From positions 34,666 through 98,665 of the forward strand of contig JASCOE010000017.1 of assembly GCA_029959285.1 (NCBI GenBank): 64,000 nt of DNA, written 5' to 3'. The notes beneath the pieces were generated by a model. That model was not told the origin of the DNA and searched no databases. It was given only the letters and a program-made list of their open reading frames with translations. Below, piece by piece: positions 43,838 through 51,515 of the stretch. A program made the translations under genes and the position numbers. The DNA is from Flavobacteriaceae bacterium PS02337 (GTDB lineage: Bacteria > Bacteroidota > Bacteroidia > Flavobacteriales > Flavobacteriaceae). Positions within the stretch are counted from its first letter, which is position 1. Each line of letters opens with the position of its first letter.

Positions 43838-45199
43838 ATGAAGGAGAAAATTTTAATTGTTGAAGATGAATTTATAGTAGCAAATGATTTGAAAATTATG
43901 CTACAAAAAGCAGGATATCAAGTGGTGGGTATTGCTTCTTCTGTGGTTCAGGCTCGAAAATTAATTGAAGATAAAAAACCTGAATGGATTTTGCTTGATA
44001 TTATGCTAAAAGGCGATTTAACTGGTATTGATCTCGCTTGGGAACTTAGAGAAATGCATCTTCCTTTTTTATATATTTCGGCAAATACGAACCAAAGTAC
44101 GCTAGAAGCTGTAAAAGCAACGCATCCGTATGGTTTTATGGTAAAACCTTTCCGCGAAAGAGATCTTATAGTAATGCTCGACATTGCCAAATATCGATTT
44201 AATGAAGAAAAAGGAAGTTTAGGAGAAGTTAAAATCGATACGCAAATTCAAGAAATTGAAGGCATTGTTGGTAATAGTTCGCTTTTGAAAGAGGTGATTG
44301 AAAAAATAAAAATCGTGGCTCCAGCTGAAACTTCTGTTTTAATTTTAGGCGAAAGCGGAACAGGAAAAGAAAGAGTGGCACATTCTATACATGATCTTTC
44401 GCAACATTCTTCAAATCCAATTGTAATTGTAAACTGTGCCGCTTTACCGCAATCCTTAATAGAAAGTGAATTATTTGGACACGAAAAAGGTGCTTTTACA
44501 GGAGCAAATTCGTTACGAATTGGAAAGTTTGAACAAGCCGATAACGGAACCATTTTCTTAGATGAAATTGGAGAATTGCCATTAGATTCTCAAGTAAAAT
44601 TATTGCGCGTTTTGCAAGAGAAAGAAATTCAAAGACTTGGAGGCAATAAGACGATTAAAATAAATGTTCGTGTTGTGGCCGCAACCAACAGATCTCTAGA
44701 AAAAGAAGTTGCAGAAGGCCGTTTCAGACTTGATTTGTATTACCGATTAAATGTATTTCCGATACAATTGCCAACATTAAAAGAACGAAAAGAAGATATT
44801 GAAGCCTTGGCTTTTCATTTTCTAAAAAAATATGCCGCAAGCGCTAGAAGAAATGTCAACAGTATTAGTGTTACTGCTTTACAACAATTGAAAAATTACG
44901 ATTGGCCGGGAAATATTCGCGAATTAGAACATTTAATAGAAAGAAATGTATTGCTTGCGAAAACAACCGAAATAGAAAATTTTGATCTTCCTTCGAATAC
45001 CTCTGTTCCATTTGAAGTCGTTCCTACAGGAAAAATGAAATCAATGGAAGAAATGGAAAAAGAACACATTATGAATGCACTGCAACTTTGCGACGGAAAA
45101 GTTTCAGGTCCTGTAGGCGCCGCAGAAATGCTCAAAATGCAGCCACAAACTTTGTATTCGAAAATGAAAAAATTAGGCATAAAACAAGGATATAATTAA
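43838..45199 (+). CDS. NtrC-type response regulator (receiver, AAA+, Fis HTH)
   Basis: This 453-residue sigma-54 activator has a receiver domain with Asp54 (WILLDIMLKGD), the AAA+ core with Walker A GESGTGKE (about 170), GAFTGA (about 217, the sigma-54 contact) and [12 protein letters not shown] (about 235), and a C-terminal Fis-type helix-turn-helix (VSGPVGAAEMLKMQPQTLYSKM). It would be phosphorylated by the kinase upstream and would act at -24/-12 promoters. A second activator with a related core lies at 47429; this one is a likely regulator of the -24/-12-like promoters described below. Confidence 0.95.
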   Translation: MKEKILIVEDEFIVANDLKIMLQKAGYQVVGIASSVVQARKLIEDKKPEWILLDIMLKGDLTGIDLAWELREMHLPFLYISANTNQSTLEAVKATHPYGFMVKPFRERDLIVMLDIAKYRFNEEKGSLGEVKIDTQIQEIEGIVGNSSLLKEVIEKIKIVAPAETSVLILGESGTGKERVAHSIHDLSQHSSNPIVIVNCAALPQSLIESELFGHEKGAFTGANSLRIGKFEQADNGTIFLDEIGELPLDSQVKLLRVLQEKEIQRLGGNKTIKINVRVVAATNRSLEKEVAEGRFRLDLYYRLNVFPIQLPTLKERKEDIEALAFHFLKKYAASARRNVNSISVTALQQLKNYDWPGNIRELEHLIERNVLLAKTTEIENFDLPSNTSVPFEVVPTGKMKSMEEMEKEHIMNALQLCDGKVSGPVGAAEMLKMQPQTLYSKMKKLGIKQGYN

Positions 45200-45271
45200 T
45201 CTACATTAAGTAGACTTAACTGCTAGTTTAACGAACTTTGTAATTCTAAACCAAGACATAAAAAAATAAAC

Positions 45272-45562
45272 ATGGAAACAATAAAATTAGAATTAGACGA
45301 AAAAAAACACGGCGCATTCAATCTTTATGTTGATGATAAAAAACAAGGTGAAATGACCGTGAGCCTCAAGCCAGATTTATTGACAGTTTACCACACTGGA
45401 GTTGAACCAGAAGCCGAAGGAAAAGGTTATGCAAAAAAACTTTTGGAAGAAATGGTATCGTATGTACGAGCTAATAATTTGAAAGTTTTACCACTTTGTC
45501 CTTACGTTCATGCCCAATTCAAAAGACATCCAGATGAATATGAAGATATTTGGAAAAAGTAG
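45272..45562 (+). CDS. GNAT-like N-acetyltransferase (YjdJ type)
   Basis: This 96-residue protein has the acetyl-CoA loop EPEAEGKGYAKKLLEEMVSYVRANN and LPLCPYVHAQFKRHPDEYEDIW, the latter being the signature of the small YjdJ branch. The acceptor is unknown. The reading frame is 83 bp upstream of the hydrolase gene at 45645. Confidence 0.9.
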   Translation: METIKLELDEKKHGAFNLYVDDKKQGEMTVSLKPDLLTVYHTGVEPEAEGKGYAKKLLEEMVSYVRANNLKVLPLCPYVHAQFKRHPDEYEDIWKK

Positions 45563-45644
45563 ATTTTTCTTGATTCCGTATTTCTCCAAGATTGTGTGAA
45601 ATCTGTGCAAAAAAAACTTTAGACAATATTCAAAAAAATATATT

Positions 45645-46265
45645 ATGAATACAGATATAATAACAGACGGCATTCCTTTAAACGAAGCCAAGAAAGCACT
45701 CATCATGATTCACGGACGTGGTGCAGGAGCGCATGATATTCTTTCGATTGCGAAACATCTTAAAGTACAAGATTTTGCTTTGGTTGCGCCTCAGGCAGAA
45801 AACAGAACTTGGTATCCGTACTCATTTTTAGCTCCTCTTGACGAGAATGAACCTTCGTTTTCAAAGTCACTTGAAGCTATTCATCAGGTTGTGGTTGCAA
45901 TTCAGCAAAATGGCATCGAAAAAGAGAATATTTATTTCTTAGGATTTTCTCAAGGCGCTTGTCTTGCTTTGGAATTTACCACAAGAAATGCAGCAAAATA
46001 TGGTGGAATTGTAGCTTTTACTGGCGGATTAATCGGCGATCAAGTTTATGAAAACCATTATACTGGAAATTTCGAAAATACTCCGGTTTTTATCGGAACA
46101 AGCGATCCAGATTTTCATGTTCCTGTAGAAAGAGTAAATGATACTGAAACACTTATGACAAAAATGGGTGCAGATGTTACTAAAAAAATCTATCCAAATA
46201 TGGGACATACGATTAGTCAGGATGAAGTAGATTGTGCAAACGCATTGGTTTTCAATAAAAAATAA
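45645..46265 (+). CDS. phospholipase/carboxylesterase-type alpha/beta hydrolase, MhqD-like
   Basis: This 206-residue hydrolase has LIMIHGRGAGAHDILSIA, the nucleophile motif GFSQGACLALE (Ser about 106), the acid in GTSDPDFHVP and the His in MGHTISQ. This is the family of MhqD, induced by quinones in Bacillus subtilis. It overlaps the cupin gene by one base (TAATG). No export signal. Confidence 0.9.
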   Translation: MNTDIITDGIPLNEAKKALIMIHGRGAGAHDILSIAKHLKVQDFALVAPQAENRTWYPYSFLAPLDENEPSFSKSLEAIHQVVVAIQQNGIEKENIYFLGFSQGACLALEFTTRNAAKYGGIVAFTGGLIGDQVYENHYTGNFENTPVFIGTSDPDFHVPVERVNDTETLMTKMGADVTKKIYPNMGHTISQDEVDCANALVFNKK

Positions 46266-46615
46266 TGATTACGATAACGCGAGTGTACAGCGATGAAAAT
46301 GGAGAAAGTCATTTTAAAGATTTTGAAGTTCCATTAAAAAACAATGGCGATATCGGATTTTTATCTGATGATGAACCTGTCAAATCTATCGTTTTTAGAG
46401 AAGTCAGTCCTTCTTATGATTACGATTTTCACAATGCGCCAGACCGTCAATATATTGTTTTATTGGAAGGCGGCGTAGAAATCGAAACTTCATTGGGTGA
46501 AAAAAGAACATTTCCTACTGGTTCAATTTTATTGGTTGAAGACACCACAGGAAAAGGACACAAAACAAAAAATATTGAGCCTAAACTTCGAAAATCAATA
46601 TTCATAAAAATATAA
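46265..46615 (+). CDS. cupin-domain protein
   Basis: This 116-residue protein has the small beta barrel of a cupin: HNAPDRQYIVLLEGGVEIETSLGEKRTFPTGSILLVEDTTGKGHKTK. The metal ligands HxxxxxE and H are partly present (His in DFHNAPDRQ, Glu of EGG, His of GHKT). It is translated from a start that shares the last base of the previous stop codon. Confidence 0.85.
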   Translation: MITITRVYSDENGESHFKDFEVPLKNNGDIGFLSDDEPVKSIVFREVSPSYDYDFHNAPDRQYIVLLEGGVEIETSLGEKRTFPTGSILLVEDTTGKGHKTKNIEPKLRKSIFIKI

Positions 46616-46620
46616 TTTTT

Positions 46621-46800
46621 AAACACATAGAAACATAGTTTTTCTACTTCAAAAAAAATTTAACCGCAAAGTTCGCAAAGTTTTTTTATTCATTTTTTTA
46701 AAGGTGAATACAAAGTTCGCAAAGCTTTGTCTAAAAACTTTGCGAACCTTGCGCAAAACCTTGCGAACTTTGCGGTTAAAATGATTATGTTTTTCAAATA
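46621..46800. repeat. intergenic element A4 with an inner TTTAACCGCAAAG repeat
   Basis: The left terminus (46621-46638) is exactly the A1 sequence; the right end (46783-46800, ATTATGTTTTTC) is degenerate. Inside, TTTAACCGCAAAGTTCGCAA (starting at 46659) is mirrored by TTGCGAACTTTGCGGTTAAA (46761-46780), and a partial third copy lies near 46738. This is a second repeat type nested in the first, starting 5 bp behind the cupin stop codon. Confidence 0.85.
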
Positions 46801-46811
46801 AAATTAAAAAA

Positions 46812-47426
46812 ATGGAAAAAGAAACCGTAAGAATAGAAAACTTCAGCGATGCCGTATTTGCCATCGCTATCACACTTTTGGTTTTAGATCTTCATGCGCC
46901 AGAAATAAATGCGGTAAAAAACGGTACAGAATTATTGGCTTTTTTAAAAAGTGAATGGACAACGTATTTAGCTTTTACGCTTTCTTTCTTCAGCATTTTC
47001 ATCATGTGGGTCAATCATCACAAGATTTTTAAACAGATTTATAGTAGAAATACAGCGATCATGTTTTCAAACGGATTGATTTTATTTTTGGTTACAGCAG
47101 TTTCGTATCCAACGGCTTTATTAGCCCGTTTTTTTGAAGGTGAAGCATCTAATATTGCGGTAGCGATTTATACTGGAATTTTTGTATTGATTAATATTTC
47201 GTATAATTTGCTGTGGTTTATTGCCAGCCATAACAAGAAATTATTGCGTCCTGGAATTACAGATTCGGCAATCCAGAAAATCAGAAATAATTATCTGTAC
47301 GGATTTCCAACGTATTTAATTGCATTCGGAATTTCATTTCAATTTCCAACAGCCGCTTTGGCAATCAGCATGCTTTTATTGATTTATTGGGCGGTTTCTT
47401 CGGGAAAAATAAAAATGATTGACTAA
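46812..47426 (+). CDS. TMEM175-like (DUF1211) potassium channel family protein
   Basis: This 204-residue protein begins with RIENFSDAVFAIAITLLVLDL, the FSD motif and first helix of bacterial TMEM175/DUF1211, and has six membrane helices. Bacterial members form tetrameric K+ channels. The gene ends 2 bp before the stop codon of the convergent sigma-54 activator gene, with no terminator in the gap. Confidence 0.9.
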   Translation: MEKETVRIENFSDAVFAIAITLLVLDLHAPEINAVKNGTELLAFLKSEWTTYLAFTLSFFSIFIMWVNHHKIFKQIYSRNTAIMFSNGLILFLVTAVSYPTALLARFFEGEASNIAVAIYTGIFVLINISYNLLWFIASHNKKLLRPGITDSAIQKIRNNYLYGFPTYLIAFGISFQFPTAALAISMLLLIYWAVSSGKIKMID

Positions 47427-47428
47427 AA

Positions 47429-49009
47429 TTAATCTAGAAAATGTTCTTTTTTAATTCCTAATTTCTGCATTCTCGAAGCTAAAGTTGTAGACGGTAAACC
47501 TAACAAAACTGCTGCGCCTTGCGGACCAGAAATTCTTCCGTTGCATTTTTTAATGATTTTTAAAATATGCTCCTTCTCTACTTCTTGTAATGTTTTAGTT
47601 TGAAATTCTGTTTTAGAAGTTTCAGATTTTTCAATAAAAATCTCAGAAAAAGTCATTTCTCTAATCGTGTCGTCTTTTGCAAACAAAATACTTCTTTCGA
47701 TCATATTTTCTAACTCGCGTACATTTCCTGGCCAAGCATTCTCTATCATGCCGTTGAGTACTTTTTTAGAAAAACCTTTTATCTTCTTCCCTATTTTTTC
47801 TGAATGTTTTTCTAAGAAAAAATTTCCAAGAATTTCAATATCTCCTTTACGATCGCGCAAAGCCGGAAGCGGAATCGGATAAACATTCAAACGATAATAT
47901 AAATCGCTTCTAAATCGTTCTTCGGCAACTTCTTTTTCAAGTGATTTATTCGTTGCCGCAATTACTCTTGCGTTTATTTTGATGCTTTTATTTCCACCAA
48001 CTCTTTCAATTTCTTTTTCTTGCAAAACACGAAGCAGTTTACCTTGTAATTCTAACGGGAGTTCTCCAATTTCATCCAAAAAAATAGTACTATTTTGTGC
48101 TTGTTCAAATTTCCCAATTCTTTGTTCGGCAGCTCCTGTAAAAGCTCCTTTTTCGTGTCCGAATAATTCACTTTCAATCAAATTTTCTGGAATTGAAGCA
48201 CAATTTACTTTAATCATTCTATTATTAAAAACTGGAGATAAATGATGAATGGCACTTGCTACGAGCTCTTTTCCTGTTCCGGTTTCACCAAAAATTAAAA
48301 CCGTAGCATTTGAAGATGCAACTTGAGAAATTAATTCATAGACTTCTTGCATCGCGTCGCTATTCCCGACAATTCCATGAAAACCTTGTTTTTTAATTTC
48401 CGTTTTTTCTTGATTACTATTTGAATAATTGTTTTTGAGCTTTTTTAATTCGACAAGATTACTTTCATATTCTTGAGTCATTTTAATATTTCTAATCGTG
48501 ATAGAAAGCTGAGTTGCAATTCCTCTTAAAACACGATTGGATTCTCTTGTAAAAGTTTTGGCATTTTTGAAGAAAAGGAAAAGTACATTTCGGTTTCCTT
48601 TAGTATGAGGAAGACAAATTCCGATCGCATTTTTGAAACCTTTTTTATGTATGTTTTGAATGTAATCTGGATTTTTTTGATCTTCAGTCAAATCAAAAAT
48701 AACCGTATCGGCTGAGTCTAAACAGAGATTAAAAAATCCGTCGTTTAAAACATAATTTTTTACGTCCGTATTTTTATTTGAAGAATGATAAAAAATTTGA
48801 TAATCGGTTTCGTCTTCATTTGAAGAAGTTAAAATAAAATTATCAAACAGAAAATTGTCTTTTAATGTTCCGTTTATAACAGTACTAAATTCTTCTTTAT
48901 TTAAAATTGTAGAAAGTGCCGTACAGATAGATAAAATCAACATTTGTTCTTGCTCTCTTTCCTGCAATCGCTTCATCAGGATTGCAGTTTTTTCTGTTGA
49001 TTTTTCCAT
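47429..49009 (-). CDS. sigma-54 activator with N-terminal GAF-like sensor (FhlA-type)
   Basis: This 526-residue protein has a GAF-like sensor domain (about 20-185), a linker, then the AAA+ core with GETGTGKE (Walker A), [13 protein letters not shown] (sigma-54 contact loop), [12 protein letters not shown] and a Fis-type C-terminal helix-turn-helix ([23 protein letters not shown]). The lack of a receiver domain suggests a direct ligand sensor. It is divergent from the ring-cleaving dioxygenase gene, with palindrome, -24/-12-like element and 25-bp block between them, and is the most likely regulator of that promoter. Confidence 0.93.
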   Translation of the reverse strand: MEKSTEKTAILMKRLQEREQEQMLILSICTALSTILNKEEFSTVINGTLKDNFLFDNFILTSSNEDETDYQIFYHSSNKNTDVKNYVLNDGFFNLCLDSADTVIFDLTEDQKNPDYIQNIHKKGFKNAIGICLPHTKGNRNVLFLFFKNAKTFTRESNRVLRGIATQLSITIRNIKMTQEYESNLVELKKLKNNYSNSNQEKTEIKKQGFHGIVGNSDAMQEVYELISQVASSNATVLIFGETGTGKELVASAIHHLSPVFNNRMIKVNCASIPENLIESELFGHEKGAFTGAAEQRIGKFEQAQNSTIFLDEIGELPLELQGKLLRVLQEKEIERVGGNKSIKINARVIAATNKSLEKEVAEERFRSDLYYRLNVYPIPLPALRDRKGDIEILGNFFLEKHSEKIGKKIKGFSKKVLNGMIENAWPGNVRELENMIERSILFAKDDTIREMTFSEIFIEKSETSKTEFQTKTLQEVEKEHILKIIKKCNGRISGPQGAAVLLGLPSTTLASRMQKLGIKKEHFLD

Positions 49010-49116
49010 AACGGTAATTCTTGTGGTATTTTTTATGCGTGGTAGTGTAAATTTAAGAAATAGCCTTTATTAAACTACTATCGATTTTCTAAATACGAGA
49101 TATTAAATTCATAAAA

Positions 49117-49132
49117 TTACGATATATCGTAT
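49117..49132. promoter_or_regulatory. palindrome TTACGATATATCGTAT (regulon site 3)
   Basis: Its core ACGATATATCGT (49119-49130) is identical to site 2. Flanking ATAAAATT and AATCAAAA extend the match to site 1. The centre is about 101 bp before the start predicted from the -24/-12-like element. Confidence 0.65.
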
Positions 49133-49198
49133 AATCAAAATGTGGTTCCCTTTCCAAAACCCTTAATAAACAACATATTAAGTTAAATGGAATATTAT

Positions 49199-49215
49199 TT
49201 GGATATATTATGGCA
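49199..49215 (+). promoter_or_regulatory. -24/-12-like promoter of the ring-cleaving dioxygenase gene
   Basis: TTGGATATATTATGGCA: GG (49201-49202) and GC (49213-49214) have the sigma-54 spacing, with an AT-rich middle and TGGCA in the -12 place. Confidence 0.4.
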
Positions 49216-49239
49216 CGTCGAAAATTAACCGTTTTTTAT

Positions 49240-49264
49240 TTCTTAATCTAGGTTAATCGATGCA
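49240..49264 (+). promoter_or_regulatory. shared 25-bp block with TTAATC-N4-TTAATC direct repeat (copy 2)
   Basis: Identical to 33460-33484. The hexamers start at 49243 and 49253; the block ends 15 bp before the TAAATTTG at 49280, the same spacing as in copy 1. Confidence 0.75.
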
Positions 49265-49279
49265 CAGCCATAACGGACG

Positions 49280-49287
49280 TAAATTTG
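49280..49287 (+). promoter_or_regulatory. -7 element (TAAATTTG) of the ring-cleaving dioxygenase gene
   Basis: Exact TAnnTTTG match, without a -33 TTG, 40 bp before the ATG at 49328. Confidence 0.6.
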
Positions 49288-49327
49288 TAAAAGAAAAATC
49301 AAATAACAATTTAATATAACAAATACC

Positions 49328-50266
49328 ATGGAAAATAAAATTTTAGGCTTACACCATATTACTGCAATTGCAGGTGATGCTAAACGTAATTTCAACTTTT
49401 ACTCAAACATATTAGGATTAAGATTTATCAAAAAAACGGTGAATTTTGACGATCCAGGAACTTACCATTTTTACTTTGGTGATGAAGTTGGAAGCGCTGG
49501 AACTATTTTGACTTTTTTCCCTTGGGGAGAAGGAATTCAGCAAGGAAGAAAAGGTTCTGGAATGGCAACTGAAATTGGTTATTCTGTTCCAAAAGGAAGT
49601 TTAGATTTTTGGCAAAAACGTTTTGAGAAATACAATGTAATTTACAATAAACCTGCTGAAAAATTCGGTGAAAAATACTTGACTTTCTTAGATCCAGACG
49701 GATTAAAATTAGAGTTAATCGAATCTAAAACAGAAGACAACAGAAAAGCTTGGGAAACTGAAGAAGTAAAAGCTGATGTAGCAACAAAAGGTTTTCATAA
49801 CATCACTTTGACTTTAAACGACATTAAACCGACTGCTGCGATTTTAACGGAAATATTTGGTTATAAATTAATCGATCAAGACGTAAATCGTTATCGTTAT
49901 GCAACAGACGCTGTAGAAAATGCCGCAATTGTAGATTTGGTAGAATTAAGTGATGAAAAACGCGGTTTAAATGCCAACGGAACTGTTCATCACGTAGCCT
50001 TCCGAGTACAAAATGATGAAATTTTAATGCACTTCCGTGAAAAAATCGAAGATTACGGATTGTCTATTACACCACAAATCGACAGACAATATTTCCACTC
50101 ACTATATTTCAGAGAACCAGGCGGAGTTTTATTTGAAATTGCTACAGATAATCCAGGATTTACAGTTGATGAAAGTTTAGAAGAATTAGGTAAAAACTTG
50201 AAACTTCCAGCACAATACGAATCACAAAGAAAAGATATCGAAGATCATTTGGTTAAAATAAATTAA
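49328..50266 (+). CDS. glyoxalase/ring-cleaving dioxygenase, MhqO-like
   Basis: This 312-residue protein is a tandem vicinal-oxygen-chelate enzyme: N-terminal LHHITAIAGDAKRNFNFYSNILGLRF with ITAIA and LDPDGLKLELIE, then a second half with KGFHNITLTLNDIKPT, GTVHHVAFRV and LFEIATDNPGF. These match the MhqA/MhqO type, which opens hydroquinones and protects against quinone stress. The Fe-binding His in LHHI and VHHVA and Glu in KLELIE and LFEIAT are present. The promoter is shared in layout with the alpha/beta hydrolase at 33619. Confidence 0.93.
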   Translation: MENKILGLHHITAIAGDAKRNFNFYSNILGLRFIKKTVNFDDPGTYHFYFGDEVGSAGTILTFFPWGEGIQQGRKGSGMATEIGYSVPKGSLDFWQKRFEKYNVIYNKPAEKFGEKYLTFLDPDGLKLELIESKTEDNRKAWETEEVKADVATKGFHNITLTLNDIKPTAAILTEIFGYKLIDQDVNRYRYATDAVENAAIVDLVELSDEKRGLNANGTVHHVAFRVQNDEILMHFREKIEDYGLSITPQIDRQYFHSLYFREPGGVLFEIATDNPGFTVDESLEELGKNLKLPAQYESQRKDIEDHLVKIN

Positions 50267-50280
50267 TCAAAAAAATAGTA

Positions 50281-50372
50281 GAGCACGTAGAAACATTTAA
50301 AAATTATTTAAAGTTAAAAAATTGACAATCAATATTTTAATATTAAATTTATAAATATGTTTTTACGTGCTC
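50281..50372. repeat. intergenic element A5, variant with paired base changes in both ends
   Basis: GAGCACGTAGAAACAT (50281-50296) and ATGTTTTTACGTGCTC (50357-50372) pair in 15 of 16 positions. They match the A1 ends except where the two ends change together (A to G and T to C in the ACRTAG/CTAYGT stretch and at the outer bases), so the base pairing is kept. It starts 14 bp behind the dioxygenase stop codon. Confidence 0.8.
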
Positions 50373-50416
50373 CATTTTAATTCTGCAAATAAATAATCAT
50401 TTAAATTAATTATATC

Positions 50417-51418
50417 ATGGCAAAAATAGCATTATACGGATTTGGCCGAATTGGAAGACAATTTCTTCGCGTGGCATTAAAAAACAATCTTTTTGTTCCT
50501 GAAGTCATTGCTGACATTCAAGATATAGACTTGCTCGGAGCGCTTTTTAGTGTCGACACCAATTACGGCAGATGGCACGAAGAAGTAAAAACAGCAGATG
50601 AAAATTTTATTATTGGAGACAGAAAAATTCCGTACAAAAATTCAAAACTAGACATTCCAGATTGGAAAGCACTTGGAATTGATTTGGTTGTAGATTGTAC
50701 CGGACGTGCAACTAACAGAGATTTTGCACAGAAACATATTGACAAAGGCGCAAAATATGTTTTGGTAAGCGCACCAAGTAAATCTTTAGCCGACTGTGAC
50801 GCTGTTCTTTTGAAAGGAATTAATTTAGATCAATTTGATGCATCGAACCATAAAATTATCAGTATGGGAAGTTGTACAACCAATGCTTTGGCTGCCGTTG
50901 TAAAAGTGATTAAAGAGAATTTCGGAATTGAATATGGTCTTTTTTCAACCGTACATTCTTATACCAATACGCAATCTTTGACCGATCAGCCAATGAAAGA
51001 CAGACGCGATTCTTGGGCAGCCGCAGAAAATATTATTCCGTCTTCATCGGGAGCAGCAAAAGCATTGCAATTTATTTGGAGCGATTTAAAAATTACCGGA
51101 AAAGCATACAGAGTTCCGACCAAAACAGGAAGCATTGCCGAATTGAACTTGGTTACAACCAAAGATTGTACGGTGCAAGAAGTTAATGATGCTTTTAGAA
51201 AAGCTGCAAAAGAAGGCGAATTAAAAGGTGTTTTGGATGTTTTAGAAGATCAATGGACATCGGCTAGAATTGTAGCAGATCCGCATTCTTCGATTATCGA
51301 TTTACCTCTTACCGCTAAAGAAGGAAATTTGCTTTCGGTAGCCACTTGGTACGATAATGAATGGGGATTTTCTAACCGACTTGCCGAAGTGGCGAAATAT
51401 ATTGGAGATAAAATCTAA
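50417..51418 (+). CDS. gap: glyceraldehyde-3-phosphate dehydrogenase lacking the second active-site Cys
   Basis: This 333-residue enzyme has the NAD motif YGFGRIGRQFLRVAL and the catalytic Cys153 in SMGSCTTNALAAVVK. In most GAPDHs the motif reads SCTTNC, with a second cysteine four residues later; here it is Ala157. The rest (TVHSYTNTQ, RDSWAAAENIIPSSSGAAKA, WYDNEWGFSNR) is normal. It oxidises glyceraldehyde 3-phosphate in glycolysis or gluconeogenesis; a stress-tolerant form is suggested by the missing cysteine and the neighbours. It lies 150 bp behind the dioxygenase gene. Confidence 0.95.
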   Translation: MAKIALYGFGRIGRQFLRVALKNNLFVPEVIADIQDIDLLGALFSVDTNYGRWHEEVKTADENFIIGDRKIPYKNSKLDIPDWKALGIDLVVDCTGRATNRDFAQKHIDKGAKYVLVSAPSKSLADCDAVLLKGINLDQFDASNHKIISMGSCTTNALAAVVKVIKENFGIEYGLFSTVHSYTNTQSLTDQPMKDRRDSWAAAENIIPSSSGAAKALQFIWSDLKITGKAYRVPTKTGSIAELNLVTTKDCTVQEVNDAFRKAAKEGELKGVLDVLEDQWTSARIVADPHSSIIDLPLTAKEGNLLSVATWYDNEWGFSNRLAEVAKYIGDKI

Positions 51419-51442
51419 TCGAAATATCGTTTTTAAATCGAA

Positions 51443-51476
51443 ATAAAAAAAGCTGTCCTTATTCGGATGGCTTTTG
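51443..51476 (+). terminator. terminator after GAPDH
   Basis: AAAAGC-TGTCC and GGATGGCTTTT pair with mismatches around the TTATTC loop and run into T residues, about 25 bp behind the stop codon. Confidence 0.75.
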
Positions 51477-51507
51477 GTTTTGAGTAAAAATTGTAAGAAA
51501 AAATAAA

Positions 51508-51515
51508 TATATTTG
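51508..51515 (+). promoter_or_regulatory. -7 element (TATATTTG)
   Basis: Exact TAnnTTTG match that overlaps the earliest in-frame start (TTG at 51513) of the next gene, so the real start of that gene is probably downstream. Confidence 0.45.

Larger units (their letters stand above)
49010..49327. other. 318-bp non-coding regulatory region between the activator and the dioxygenase genes
   Basis: No open frame. It contains in order the palindrome at 49117-49132, the -24/-12-like element at 49199-49215, the 25-bp block at 49240-49264 and TAAATTTG at 49280-49287; the spacing of these last parts is the same as upstream of 33619. Confidence 0.8.

Noticed and set aside
45200-45271. TTAAC/TTTAAC pair before the acetyltransferase gene as a third copy of the TTAATC direct repeat
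   Set aside because: The hexamers differ in sequence and spacing, and the rest of the 25-bp block is absent.
49211-49217. TGGCACG, an exact-looking sigma-54 -24 half
   Set aside because: No GC doublet sits 12 bp downstream. Reading it as the -12 part of the element starting at 49199 gives the right spacing and matches the two other promoters.
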